From Treponema socranskii subsp. paredis ATCC 35535 (GTDB taxonomy: Bacteria; Spirochaetota; Spirochaetia; Treponematales; Treponemataceae), in assembly GCA_000413015.1 (NCBI GenBank), contig KE332515.1, forward strand, positions 310,001 through 374,000: a stretch of DNA of 64,000 nt, in the 5' to 3' direction. The notes under the pieces were generated by a model, which saw only the letters and a list, made by a program, of their open reading frames with translations, was not told the DNA's origin and did not search any database. Below, piece by piece: positions 25,707 to 34,227 of this stretch; position 1 is the stretch's first letter; every line of letters begins with the position of its first letter. The position numbers were made by a program, and so were the translations under genes.

Positions 25707-26411
25707 TTATTGCAAAGCGTAGGTGATTGTGACGGTCGAACTCACTTCGATTTTTCCGGACGATATAGGCGCGGCGATTTCGGTGCTCATTGCCGCAGGC
25801 CCATAGTTCATCATACCGATGGCACCCGCATCGCTTTTTTCGATGATCGTGATCGCTTCTCCGATTTTACAGCCGGCAGCTCCTGCCAAAAGGGATGCCG
25901 TCTCCTGCGCATGCCTTACGGCGAGCGTGCGTGCTTCCCGAACGAGAGCCGTGTCGTCCGCGACGGTAAACGTGAGGGAGGTAAGTTCGCTTGCTCCTGC
26001 CGAAATCGCCGTATCGATAACGTCGCTTACAAGTGCGGTGTTGTGCACGACGATTTTCATTTCATTTCGCACACGATAGCGCCCGATCGACTGCCTCCCG
26101 CCCTCCCACGATTCCTGCCGATATATGCTGTAGTTCGTCGTCGTTATATCGTTTGCGTTCACTCCCGAAGCGACAAGCGCATCGCGTACGCGCGTCATGA
26201 TTTCACTATTCCGATCCGCGGCGGTTTTCGCAACCCACTCCTGCGTTACGACCGAAACGACGACGGACGCTTTATCGGGTTCTGCTTCCGCGACGCCGCG
26301 GCCGGTCACGGTTATCGTCCGCGAAGAGGCTTCCGATTTTTTTACGATCGAACACGACAGCGATGAAAACAGCACGATGGCCGCTATGATAATTTTAATA
26401 AACCGTTTCAT
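25707..26411 (-). CDS. SIMPL-domain (DUF541) lipoprotein
   Basis: Secreted protein of the SIMPL/YggE-like family. I start at the ATG whose complement ends at 26411, because GGAGGA lies 5 bp upstream and it gives a clean lipoprotein signal (MKRFIKIIIAAIVLFSSLSC, cysteine at residue 20). Starting at 26447 would add 12 residues before the signal. The mature domain shows ITVTGRGVAEAEPDKASVVV and LTFTVADDTALVREARTLAV, usual for DUF541 proteins. The 234-residue product probably sits at the inner or outer membrane facing the periplasm. Function in this family is poorly defined; links to oxidative stress are reported for some members. Confidence 0.85.
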   Translation of the reverse strand: MKRFIKIIIAAIVLFSSLSCSIVKKSEASSRTITVTGRGVAEAEPDKASVVVSVVTQEWVAKTAADRNSEIMTRVRDALVASGVNANDITTTNYSIYRQESWEGGRQSIGRYRVRNEMKIVVHNTALVSDVIDTAISAGASELTSLTFTVADDTALVREARTLAVRHAQETASLLAGAAGCKIGEAITIIEKSDAGAIGMMNYGPAAMSTEIAAPISSGKIEVSSTVTITYALQ

Positions 26412-26496
26412 ATATTCCTCCAGTTCCTCCGTTCGATATAGCAACAATCGCCGCTTTCGATTTTTATTAAAATCAAAATCCGTTCGTTGTTTTCGC

Positions 26497-28182
26497 TTAC
26501 CGGATATCGACGTACATACGTTTCAGATAAATGCTGCGCTTGCGTGCGGACTGCCACTGTTTGCTTTCCGGCCACTTTTCCAAAAGTTCATCGTATGCAC
26601 CGATCGCACCTTTGATATTTTGCAGCGCGGATTTTGCTTCGAGCGTTTGTCCCTTGAGATAGAGTCCTTCGTCGATACGGCTTGTCGCCCTCGCAAAAAA
26701 CAAATCGAGGAGGGCGAGAGCTCTCGCGTAGTTTTTTTCATCGTATGCGCTTTTTGCTTTTTCAAGTAAATCCGATTCGCCGAGCGTGTAGTCCTCCGCG
26801 CTGAGAGCGGCTGCCGATCCCGTTTGTTTTTTTGTGCTTTGAGAAGATGCGGAATCGTTTTCATCTTCGTTATCGCTTATACCGCCGGCTCCGCTTTCGG
26901 AATCCGCCGTTCGTCCGGAAATGGGAACGCTGCCTGTTCCCGCTTCCGAAAAACCTTCCGTACCGTTTTTTGCAGTTTTGAAAGGATCGGCTTCCGCATT
27001 TCCTCCTTCCTCGTCGCCGGCTGCAGGAGCGGGGCGGGGCGGAACTGTATCTGCATACGAAGGAGCCGTGATGCGTTCGGCCGCGCTTCCGGTTTTATCT
27101 TCAACGATCACTTCGAGCCAGTCGTCGATGGCGTCTCCGGTGAGTACATCGTTTTTGTAAAAATGCAGCATCGATTTTCCCGCATTTTTTGCACGGAGCG
27201 TAAAAATCGTGTCCGCATCTCCGAGTCTTTTTCCGAAAAACGACAGCAGTTTTGTGCCGTCTTTTTCTCCGAGATAGATCCATCCTCTTCCGGGATAGAC
27301 GACGTCGAGGTATTGGTTTTTTGCGATATGTACCGACCGCGACGGAAGTATTTTCGTGCCGATTTCATCCGTGTCGGCAAGCGAATCCGCCGCTTTCCGA
27401 AGAGCTTCCGAATCCTTTGCCGATTTATCGGCTCCTCCGGCATCTTTGTCTTTTACGCTTTGCGTATCGGCCGCGCTTTTTGCGGGATTTATCGTTTTTT
27501 CGCTTGTACTGCCCTTCGTTTTTTGTGCCGCTTCCGTACCGGATCGTTTCGTATTTCCGGCAGCCGCATTTACGTTCGTTTGCGCCGAACTTGTGTTTGT
27601 CTGCGCAGCATCTTTTACGGCTTTCGACGACGGGTCTTTTTTACCTTTCGGTGCGGCCTCTTCTTGAGTCCGGCTCGCAATTGTGTCGTTTCGCGCGGCA
27701 GAACCCGCGCCTGCGTTTTCTGAAAATCCTTCCCGCACGACGGGTTCGTCTATAGAAGAGCTTACGCGCATTGCCTCTTCGCTTTTTTCAGGGAGATCGA
27801 CTCGGACGCGCTCGGAAAGATTTTCCGCAGCCGAAACCGTATTTTCTTTTTCTCCGCCTGTTTCGGCAGCATCCTGCACTTTTTCCGCATTCGAAGCCGC
27901 CTCTTCGCTGTCGCCCGACTTTTCAGCCGGCGGCAAAGATGCATTGTTTCCGTACGTCGTTGAAACGTTTTCATTTTCCGCCGATTCCGAAACACCCTCA
28001 CGATTTTCCGATTGACGGGAGGCCTCTTTGCTTTCGGTTTGCATAGGGGGATCTCCCGCTCGTCCGCTTTTCGGAAGAGACGCGCAGGATACCGATACTG
28101 AAAAAATCGACAGGCAGGCGAGCGCCGTAAAAAAGACTTGTATCGGTTTCCATACAAAAGTTCGTTTTATTGATTTTTTCAC
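26497..28182 (-). CDS. Envelope protein with long disordered region and C-terminal TPR repeats
   Basis: The 561-residue product starts with GTG that overlaps the stop codon of the upstream gene (GTGA). It has a signal sequence with a possible lipobox (SVSVSC, cysteine near residue 33). Residues about 40-280 are a low-complexity stretch rich in E, S, A, K and T. A folded region follows (NQYLDVVYPGRGWIYLGEKD), then another acidic linker and a C-terminal TPR-like domain (LEKAKSAYDEKNYARALALL; YLKGQTLEAKSALQNIKGAI), similar in style to the YbgF/CpoB class. It sits in a smc-orf-orf cluster. A periplasmic scaffold role is likely; no specific function is evident. Confidence 0.72.
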   Translation of the reverse strand: MKKSIKRTFVWKPIQVFFTALACLSIFSVSVSCASLPKSGRAGDPPMQTESKEASRQSENREGVSESAENENVSTTYGNNASLPPAEKSGDSEEAASNAEKVQDAAETGGEKENTVSAAENLSERVRVDLPEKSEEAMRVSSSIDEPVVREGFSENAGAGSAARNDTIASRTQEEAAPKGKKDPSSKAVKDAAQTNTSSAQTNVNAAAGNTKRSGTEAAQKTKGSTSEKTINPAKSAADTQSVKDKDAGGADKSAKDSEALRKAADSLADTDEIGTKILPSRSVHIAKNQYLDVVYPGRGWIYLGEKDGTKLLSFFGKRLGDADTIFTLRAKNAGKSMLHFYKNDVLTGDAIDDWLEVIVEDKTGSAAERITAPSYADTVPPRPAPAAGDEEGGNAEADPFKTAKNGTEGFSEAGTGSVPISGRTADSESGAGGISDNEDENDSASSQSTKKQTGSAAALSAEDYTLGESDLLEKAKSAYDEKNYARALALLDLFFARATSRIDEGLYLKGQTLEAKSALQNIKGAIGAYDELLEKWPESKQWQSARKRSIYLKRMYVDIR

Positions 28183-28547
28183 GGAGCAGCCCCCAATATA
28201 TCCGAAACGATTTTATCGTTCGCGCGGCGCAGATCTTCCATCTCTTTGCCTCCGGGCGGCGTAAACCACCGATCCGTATCGGCATCGCTCCACGCATCTT
28301 TCGCTTCGCGAGAGGCGATATAATCCTTTTGCTCCTGCGGTCCGTCGGGAGTAAGGAGCTCCTGTGTCGGCGTAAAGGTGCGTTCGGCGGCGGGCGCTCT
28401 GCGCGTCTTTTTCGATTTTTGCACGATAAAAACCGCGAGCGCGATGCATGTCATCAAAATAAGCGTACCCGAAATAAAAGCGACGTATTTTTTCCTTCCG
28501 GAAAAGAGAGCTTTGATACTGCCGAAAAAATCACTTTTCCCGATCAT
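28179..28547 (-). CDS. Small single-helix membrane protein of unknown function
   Basis: The 122-residue product has one transmembrane helix (YVAFISGTLILMTCIALAVF, about residues 20-39) after a short basic N-terminus, then a hydrophilic tail that probably lies in the periplasm (RTFTPTQELLTPDGPQEQKD). The ATG lies within the smc 3' end (17-bp overlap) and the stop codon overlaps the GTG of the TPR protein gene, so all three are coupled. I do not recognise the family. Its fixed place between smc and an envelope TPR protein suggests a joint role with the latter. Confidence 0.6.
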   Translation of the reverse strand: MIGKSDFFGSIKALFSGRKKYVAFISGTLILMTCIALAVFIVQKSKKTRRAPAAERTFTPTQELLTPDGPQEQKDYIASREAKDAWSDADTDRWFTPPGGKEMEDLRRANDKIVSDILGAAP

Positions 28548-31542
28548 CGCTTTTTTTCTCCGCAGCTTTCGCTTTTTGCGCCGCTTCTTTTTCGAGGCGT
28601 TTTTCTTCTTTTACCGCGCGCTCTCGATCGGGATCGGTTATCGTTCCGTCGGGATTGTGAATGCGCTTTGCGGGTCTCGGCGGAACGGTCGCCTCTTCGG
28701 GCGGCACGTCCTCTTCGATAAAGTCGTCTCTGCTTTCGGGGATAACCGCGCCGAGCTTTATATCTTTATCGAGGCGGAGCGAAAGTATTTTCGAAACGCC
28801 GGATTCTTCCATCGTGATGCCGAGCATCGTCGTAGCTCCCATAACCGTTTTTTTGTTATGCGTGATGACGATGTATTGACTTACGTTTGCAAAAGAGCGC
28901 AGCGTCGTCACAAAGCTTGAAACGTTTTTGTCGTCGAGCGCCGCATCGATTTCGTCGAGGAGACAAAACGGAGAAGGGCGCACTTGGTAGGTCGCAAACA
29001 AAAGGGCGACGGCCGTCATCGTTTTTTCTCCGCCCGAAAGAAGGGCGATGTTTTCGAGCTTTTTTCCCGGCGGCTGCGCGTAGATGTCGATGCCGCTCGT
29101 GAGTACGTTTTCCGGATCAATGAGTCGGAGTTCGGCTCTTCCGCCGTTGAAAAGGCGGCGGAACATATTGTGAAAATTCTTTTTGATTTTATTGTACGTC
29201 TCAAGAAACATTTCGGACGATTTCGATTTGATTTCTCCCGAAACGCGCTGCAGATTTTCGAGACTTTTTTTCGTATCTTCGCAGTTCGTCTGCTGCCGCT
29301 CGTAGCGTTCTTTTTCTTCGGCGAATTCTTCGACCGCCATCAAGTTTACCTGTCCGAGCGCTTTCAGCCGTTCTTTCGCGTCGGAAAGTTTTTCCCGAAT
29401 TTCCGAAGCGGGTTTTGTAATTTTATACATGCGCTCTTCGAATTCCATAAGATCGCGCGAATGCGTATCCTGAAAATTCTGTTTGACGTTTTTGATTTCC
29501 GTATCGGAGGAAACGAGCAAAAGCGAAACGCGCTCGTACTGCGCCTGCAGCTTATTTTGTTCCTCCTGCTTTTGACGGAGCGCGTTCTGTTTTCCCGACA
29601 CGCTCGTATTGCACGCGGCGATCGCATTGTCCAATTTTTTCAATTCGTCCGCGAGAGAGAGACCGCGCTTTTCTATTTCCGAAAGTTCCTCTTCGGCGCC
29701 GGATATTTCCGCATTCAAATTTTCGGCGCGCTTGTTTTCCGAAGCGATCTCTCCGTCGGTATCGGAAAGCGTTTTTTGCTGGCTTACCAAAGTACGGCGG
29801 AGCATCGATACCTGCTCTTCGGCCGCCGTAATCTGCTCGTGCATTTGCGCTTCGTTTACTTTGAGCTTTCCGAGCGTTTCTTTATATTCGTCGATTTTTT
29901 TCGAAAGGTTTTCGTTTTCCGCATGCAGTTCGGCTATGCGTTCGTTGATCCCAGCAACGCGGGAACGGTTGTCGGAAATCTTTTGATCGATGGCGCGCTT
30001 TTTTGTCATGATCCCTTCGGGTGCGAGGAATTCGGTGATAAAGGCGGGGGAGGCTTTCATATAATCGTCGAGCGCTTTTTCAAGTTCGGCGACAAGCTTT
30101 CCCGTTTCAAAAAACGCGTCGGATGCTTCCTTCACCGTTTTGACGCATTCGTCGGCGGAGTGCGACGGCGAGGCTGCAAAATCGCCAAAGATATTTTTGC
30201 GTCCCGCCGTAAAAATTTTCAGGCGGGCGATGACGTTGTCGAGCGTTTCTTTGGCGTTTTTCATCGCATTTTCGGAAAAGCCCGCGTCTTTCAATTTTGC
30301 GTCGAGCTTCGTAACGATGTCTTCGGTGATCGCCGTCAAATCTTTTTGCAAAAGCGTGCGCGCTTCACGCAGCGCTTCGATTTGCGATTGCGATTCGGAA
30401 ACGAGTTTTTCGTTTCCCTCAATGCGGCTTCCCGCGTCGGTAATATGTTTGTCGAAAGATGCGATATTTTTTTTGATATCGTCGAGCTGCTTTGTCTTTT
30501 CGTAAAGCTGTGCGTTTTTTTCGTCGATTTCGTCGTTCAGCGCATCGATCTGTGCTCCGATCGCTTTTTTGTGCGCTTCGAGCTGTTCGAGTTTTTCTTT
30601 CGCTTCGGAAAGGCGTACGTTGAACTGCTGTATCAGATCCTGTTTGCCGCTCTTTTCTTTTTGAATGCCGATTAAATCCGCCTGCTTGGCATACACTTCT
30701 TCCTGCATGGCCTTTACTTTGTCCATGTTTTCCGAAAGCGTATTGCTGATCGCTTCGATTTCGTTTCGGATATCGCCCCGTTTTTTTTCAACTTGTTTGA
30801 GATGCTCTTCGTTTTGCGCTTTCGTCTGTACGAAGTTTTTTAATTTTAATAATGTCAAATCGAGTTCGTCGTTGAATATTTCGTCTTTGACCGCGCGGTA
30901 TTTGATGGTCTTTTCGGACTGCACTTTGAGCGTGTCGTATCTCCGTTTGACTTCGGAAAGCGCGATTTCGATTTGCTGAAGATTGCTGCGCGTGCGTTCG
31001 AGTTCACGTTCGGCTTCCGCGCACTCGGCTTTGCTCCGGCTTATGCCCGCCGCTTCTTCAAAGAGATAGCGCCGGTCTTCGGGCTTCGACGAAAGCACTT
31101 GATCGATCTTTCCCTGCTCCATAACCGAGTAGGCCGCTTTGCCGATGCCCGTATCCATAAAGAGCGAACGTATTTCCCTCGGTCCCGCCTGCCGGTTATT
31201 GATAAAGTATTCGTTTTCACCTGAACGGTAGAGCCGCCTCTTGATCGCGATTTCGGACGCTTCGAACGGGATAAGCCCGTTTTCGTTCATGATCGTGAGC
31301 GTCACTTCTGCGACGTTGAGGGGAGGTCGGCGTTCGGTGCCGTTGAAGATGATGTCTTCCATCTTGTCGGCGCGCAGATTTTTCGAGCGGTTTTCGGCTA
31401 AAACCCATTTTATCGAATCGACGACGTTACTTTTGCCGCAGCCGTTCGGGCCGAGCAGGGCGGTTATACCGTCCGAAAAATCGATATGTGTTCTGTCGGC
31501 GAACGATTTGAAGCCGAATATGTCGAGACTTTTAAGAAACAC
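28531..31542 (-). CDS. smc: Chromosome partition protein SMC, short form without obvious hinge
   Basis: ATPase core of bacterial condensin, partner of ScpA and ScpB. Walker A is GPNGCGKSN at residues 31-39; the ABC signature LSGGEK starts near residue 835 and Walker B is FCLLDEIDAALDD near 855-867, so the head is complete. Residues about 165-830 are mostly coiled coil. The protein has 1003 residues, some 170 fewer than typical SMC (about 1180), and I cannot find the glycine-rich hinge in the middle; a short non-coil segment (IFGDFAASPSHSADE, about residues 460-475) takes its place. A 95-residue charged, proline-containing tail follows the head. GTG start with GAGGGG upstream; a good promoter lies at 31575-31603. 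Confidence 0.9.
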   Translation of the reverse strand: MFLKSLDIFGFKSFADRTHIDFSDGITALLGPNGCGKSNVVDSIKWVLAENRSKNLRADKMEDIIFNGTERRPPLNVAEVTLTIMNENGLIPFEASEIAIKRRLYRSGENEYFINNRQAGPREIRSLFMDTGIGKAAYSVMEQGKIDQVLSSKPEDRRYLFEEAAGISRSKAECAEAERELERTRSNLQQIEIALSEVKRRYDTLKVQSEKTIKYRAVKDEIFNDELDLTLLKLKNFVQTKAQNEEHLKQVEKKRGDIRNEIEAISNTLSENMDKVKAMQEEVYAKQADLIGIQKEKSGKQDLIQQFNVRLSEAKEKLEQLEAHKKAIGAQIDALNDEIDEKNAQLYEKTKQLDDIKKNIASFDKHITDAGSRIEGNEKLVSESQSQIEALREARTLLQKDLTAITEDIVTKLDAKLKDAGFSENAMKNAKETLDNVIARLKIFTAGRKNIFGDFAASPSHSADECVKTVKEASDAFFETGKLVAELEKALDDYMKASPAFITEFLAPEGIMTKKRAIDQKISDNRSRVAGINERIAELHAENENLSKKIDEYKETLGKLKVNEAQMHEQITAAEEQVSMLRRTLVSQQKTLSDTDGEIASENKRAENLNAEISGAEEELSEIEKRGLSLADELKKLDNAIAACNTSVSGKQNALRQKQEEQNKLQAQYERVSLLLVSSDTEIKNVKQNFQDTHSRDLMEFEERMYKITKPASEIREKLSDAKERLKALGQVNLMAVEEFAEEKERYERQQTNCEDTKKSLENLQRVSGEIKSKSSEMFLETYNKIKKNFHNMFRRLFNGGRAELRLIDPENVLTSGIDIYAQPPGKKLENIALLSGGEKTMTAVALLFATYQVRPSPFCLLDEIDAALDDKNVSSFVTTLRSFANVSQYIVITHNKKTVMGATTMLGITMEESGVSKILSLRLDKDIKLGAVIPESRDDFIEEDVPPEEATVPPRPAKRIHNPDGTITDPDRERAVKEEKRLEKEAAQKAKAAEKKSDDREK

Positions 31543-31574
31543 CTGTCCCCTCGCAAAGTGAAAGCTATTTTTAT

Positions 31575-31603
31575 ATTATACACGATATGGCAGCCTCAAT
31601 CAA
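31575..31603 (-). promoter_or_regulatory. smc promoter
   Basis: On the minus strand: -35 TTGATT (31598-31603), 17-bp spacer, -10 TATAAT (31575-31580). Transcription would start near 31568, giving a leader of about 26 bases that includes the GAGGGG site. The -35 touches the end of the upstream helicase gene. Confidence 0.65.
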
Positions 31604-32734
31604 CTATTCGGAAACGGCATCGGGCGCGACGATCTCGCCGCGGTAGAGCATTTTCGGGTAAACGATGATTTTAAGTCTCTTTTCAAGCGCGCTGTAATGC
31701 CGCATTTCGTATTCATCCCCGACGACTATATTGATTCCCGTTTTGCCCGCGCGACCCGTGCGCCCTGCGCGGTGGATGAAAAAATCGTCGTCGTCGTTTA
31801 AATCCATTTGGATAACGTGAGAAACGCCTTGAAAATCGAGCCCGCGGGAAGCGACGTCGCTCGTAATCAAAATACGGCAGCTTCCGCTTTTAAATCGGTC
31901 GATCGCGCGTTTGCGCCTTTGTTTGTCCTGTTTTGCATAGAGGGCTTCGCAATCGATGTTTTTATATTTGAGTTTCGATGTGATGTTTTCGACTTGATCG
32001 CCGCGGCTTGTAAAGACGAGCGCTTTTTGCATGTCGAGGGCGGCAAAAAGCTTTTTCAGCGTATCGATTTTATCGCGGCTTTCGGCGTAAATTGCCCAGT
32101 GCGAAATGCGCTTTCGAAGCACGTCTTCTTCCGGCATCGAAATCGATTCGCATTCGGTAAAAAACGCTCTTACGGCTTTCGTTACCGTAGCCGAACATCC
32201 GACAAGCTGTACGTTTTTCGGAAAAAGCGAGACGAGGGATGCCAGGTCGTCTTTGATTTCTTTTTTGACGAGCCGATCGACTTCATCGAACACCGCCGCG
32301 CACAATCCGTTCAGTTTTAATTTTTTTAAATGTACGAGTTCCAAAAGACGGGCGGGATTTCCGACGGCGATAGCGGGATCCCCCTTTAAAAGCTCGGTTT
32401 GCCGCCGTATCGGCACGCTTCCCGTAAGCAATGCGCATTTTTTGCTTGAAATCGACAAGGCGGCATCTCTGATTTGGGAAGAAAGTTCGAGCGTCGGAGC
32501 GACGATGAGGATTTTTACGCCGCTTTTTTCAGCCTTGTCGATATTGTCGGCAAGCGGCAAAAGATAAGCGAAGGTTTTGCCGGTACCCGTTTCCGACTGA
32601 AAGAGAAGATTTTTCCCTTCGATAATGAGAGGGATCGTTTTTTGCTGTACGGGTGTCGGTTGTACGATCGAAAGCGCCTGCAGTTTTGTGCGTATTTCGG
32701 GAGAGAGGAGCGAAAATGCGTTTTGCGTGTCCAT
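31604..32734 (-). CDS. DEAD-box ATP-dependent RNA helicase
   Basis: Unwinds RNA duplexes, probably in ribosome assembly or RNA decay. Motifs in order are the Q motif (IVQPTPVQQKTIPLII), motif I SETGTGKT, motif Ia APTLELSSQI, motif II VFDEVDRLV (DEVD in place of DEAD), motif III CSAT, then RecA-2 with VFTSRGDQVEN, DVASRGLDFQGV and motif VI HRAGRTGRAGKTG. I start at ATG 32734 (376 residues), because the TTG at 32740 abuts the predicted -10 box (TATAGT, minus strand, 32741-32746). No long C-terminal extension is present, so the helicase is a minimal core. DEAD-box motif II variants are uncommon. Confidence 0.9.
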   Translation of the reverse strand: MDTQNAFSLLSPEIRTKLQALSIVQPTPVQQKTIPLIIEGKNLLFQSETGTGKTFAYLLPLADNIDKAEKSGVKILIVAPTLELSSQIRDAALSISSKKCALLTGSVPIRRQTELLKGDPAIAVGNPARLLELVHLKKLKLNGLCAAVFDEVDRLVKKEIKDDLASLVSLFPKNVQLVGCSATVTKAVRAFFTECESISMPEEDVLRKRISHWAIYAESRDKIDTLKKLFAALDMQKALVFTSRGDQVENITSKLKYKNIDCEALYAKQDKQRRKRAIDRFKSGSCRILITSDVASRGLDFQGVSHVIQMDLNDDDDFFIHRAGRTGRAGKTGINIVVGDEYEMRHYSALEKRLKIIVYPKMLYRGEIVAPDAVSE

Positions 32735-32764
32735 GGGCAAACTATAGCGTAAAAAAGGAATTGC

Positions 32765-32773
32765 TGCTATAAT
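32765..32773 (+). promoter_or_regulatory. Extended -10 promoter for the GT4 gene at 32782
   Basis: TGCTATAAT (32765-32773) is a perfect extended -10 element (TG-n-TATAAT). No -35 is visible. The ATG follows 8 bases later, so the mRNA should be leaderless. Confidence 0.6.
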
Positions 32774-32781
32774 AATCGGCT

Positions 32782-33897
32782 ATGAAGGCAGGCATAGATA
32801 CATTCGGCTGCGATCACGGGCGCTCCGGGATCGGCTCATACCTCCATTCTTTTGCGGCTAATCTTCCGTTTTCAGGCGATGTCGAATTCGAACTCTTCGG
32901 TTCCGAAATCGATCGGTATACGTATAATTCGGTACGCGAAATTCCGTTTCGAGCGCTTTCCGTTCCCGACAGCCTTGCAGCTGAGCGTTTATGGCATTTT
33001 TTCCGCCTGCAAAAATTTGCTCAAAACGCAAAATACGATGCCGTACTCTATCCCGCCATCGAGCGCGTGTTGCCGCTTTCGTTTAAAACGCCCGGCGTCG
33101 CCGTCGTCAATTCCATCGTTTCCGTCATGCTAAAAGAAAAGAGCGACCGCATGATGCGTATGCAGATAAAGCGGGGGCTTGCAAAGATTCAAAAGATCGT
33201 CGCCGCAAGCGAATTTTTGCGAAATGATTTGATAGGACTCGGTATCGACGAATCGAAAATCGAAATTATTCATAACGGCATCGACCACAGGCTCTTTTTT
33301 CCGCAGCTGCAGATCGATGCGGAAACGGTAACCATAAAGCCCTTTGCGATAAAGCGGCCGTATTTTATCTACGGATCGCGCCTTTCCGGGCCTGAAAAAA
33401 AGCACATCGAACTTATAAAAGCCTTTGCGCTTTTTAAAGAGCGCACGAAATCTCCGCACCGCCTCGTTATCGCGGGCGCCGAAGGACCCTCGTCCGAAGA
33501 AGTGCACAGAGCCGCCTCCCTTTCTCCCGCCGCGTCGGACATCTTTCTTACGGGATTTTTTCCGCACGAAAGTTTTCCGCTTTTGTACGCGGGTGCCGAT
33601 GCATGCATTTTCCCGTCGGTCAACGAAGGAGTGGGGCTTCCGATACTCGAAGCGATGGCGACCGGCATTCCCGTCGCGTGTGCGGCTTCGGGTGCGCTTC
33701 CCGAAATGGGCGGGGAGGCGGCGCTCTATTTCGATCCGAACGATATCGAAGAAGTCGCCTCCGCCATGGAAAAAATCGTCTCGGATTCCGCTTTCCGCGA
33801 AACGATGGTCGCATCGGGCCTTCAAAGGGCACAGCGTTTCAGCTGGGAGACGACGGTTTCCGAAACGATCGAAGTTATGAAAAAGATCGTACGGTAA
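32782..33897 (+). CDS. Glycosyltransferase, family 4 (GT-B)
   Basis: Cytoplasmic or membrane-associated transferase for glycan or glycolipid assembly. The 371-residue product has the GT-B layout: an N-terminal acceptor domain with a GRSGIGSYLHSF loop near residues 13-24, and a C-terminal donor domain with GSRLSGPEKKHIELIKAF and the E-x7-E motif in NEGVGLPILEAMATGIPVAC. It stands alone between the helicase gene (divergent) and a 330-bp non-coding gap. Donor and acceptor sugars are unknown. No Shine-Dalgarno sequence; leaderless by promoter position. Confidence 0.88.
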   Translation: MKAGIDTFGCDHGRSGIGSYLHSFAANLPFSGDVEFELFGSEIDRYTYNSVREIPFRALSVPDSLAAERLWHFFRLQKFAQNAKYDAVLYPAIERVLPLSFKTPGVAVVNSIVSVMLKEKSDRMMRMQIKRGLAKIQKIVAASEFLRNDLIGLGIDESKIEIIHNGIDHRLFFPQLQIDAETVTIKPFAIKRPYFIYGSRLSGPEKKHIELIKAFALFKERTKSPHRLVIAGAEGPSSEEVHRAASLSPAASDIFLTGFFPHESFPLLYAGADACIFPSVNEGVGLPILEAMATGIPVACAASGALPEMGGEAALYFDPNDIEEVASAMEKIVSDSAFRETMVASGLQRAQRFSWETTVSETIEVMKKIVR

Positions 33898-34227
33898 AAA
33901 ATACCGCGTTTTACGGCGAATATCGTTCCGACTATGTTTCCTTAAAAAAATATTACCTCTTTGAAAAGAAAGCGGCTTGCAGGATTTTTTTCGCACATCT
34001 GGATAATCGAAGAGGCGCTTGTCTGTTGTTCGATAAAAACCGTATAGTTTTGTAGACAGATTGAGAAAGATTTGAGGGAAAACGAGATGCGAGACAGCGG
34101 AAGAAGCGCCGCCTCGCTGCAGTTCCTTTCGACGCTCGACTTGATCGAATGCGCTTTACGGACGATGGGATCGTTTGTGCTTTGCCGGCGATGCGGGAAA
34201 ATAATCGTCCGCATCTTCGCTTCGCGC
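33898..34227. other. Intergenic region between GT4 gene and clpX
   Basis: Two genes converge on this 330-bp gap. I see no gene: an open frame starting near 34072-34087 has a GAGGG site but runs antisense through most of clpX and is rejected. A segment GCAGGATTTTTTTCGC at 33976-33991 resembles the repeated flank seen twice at 42104-42118 and 42190-42204. No strong terminator hairpin is evident for either gene. Confidence 0.5.

Noticed and set aside
26824-27723. 299-codon plus-strand frame antisense to the TPR envelope protein
   Set aside because: Arises from the low-complexity region of the minus-strand gene; composition is implausible (R/F/C-rich).
28984-30675. 563-codon plus-strand frame antisense to smc
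   Set aside because: The composition is F/R-rich as expected from the complement of a lysine/glutamate-rich coiled coil; no motif or ribosome-binding site.
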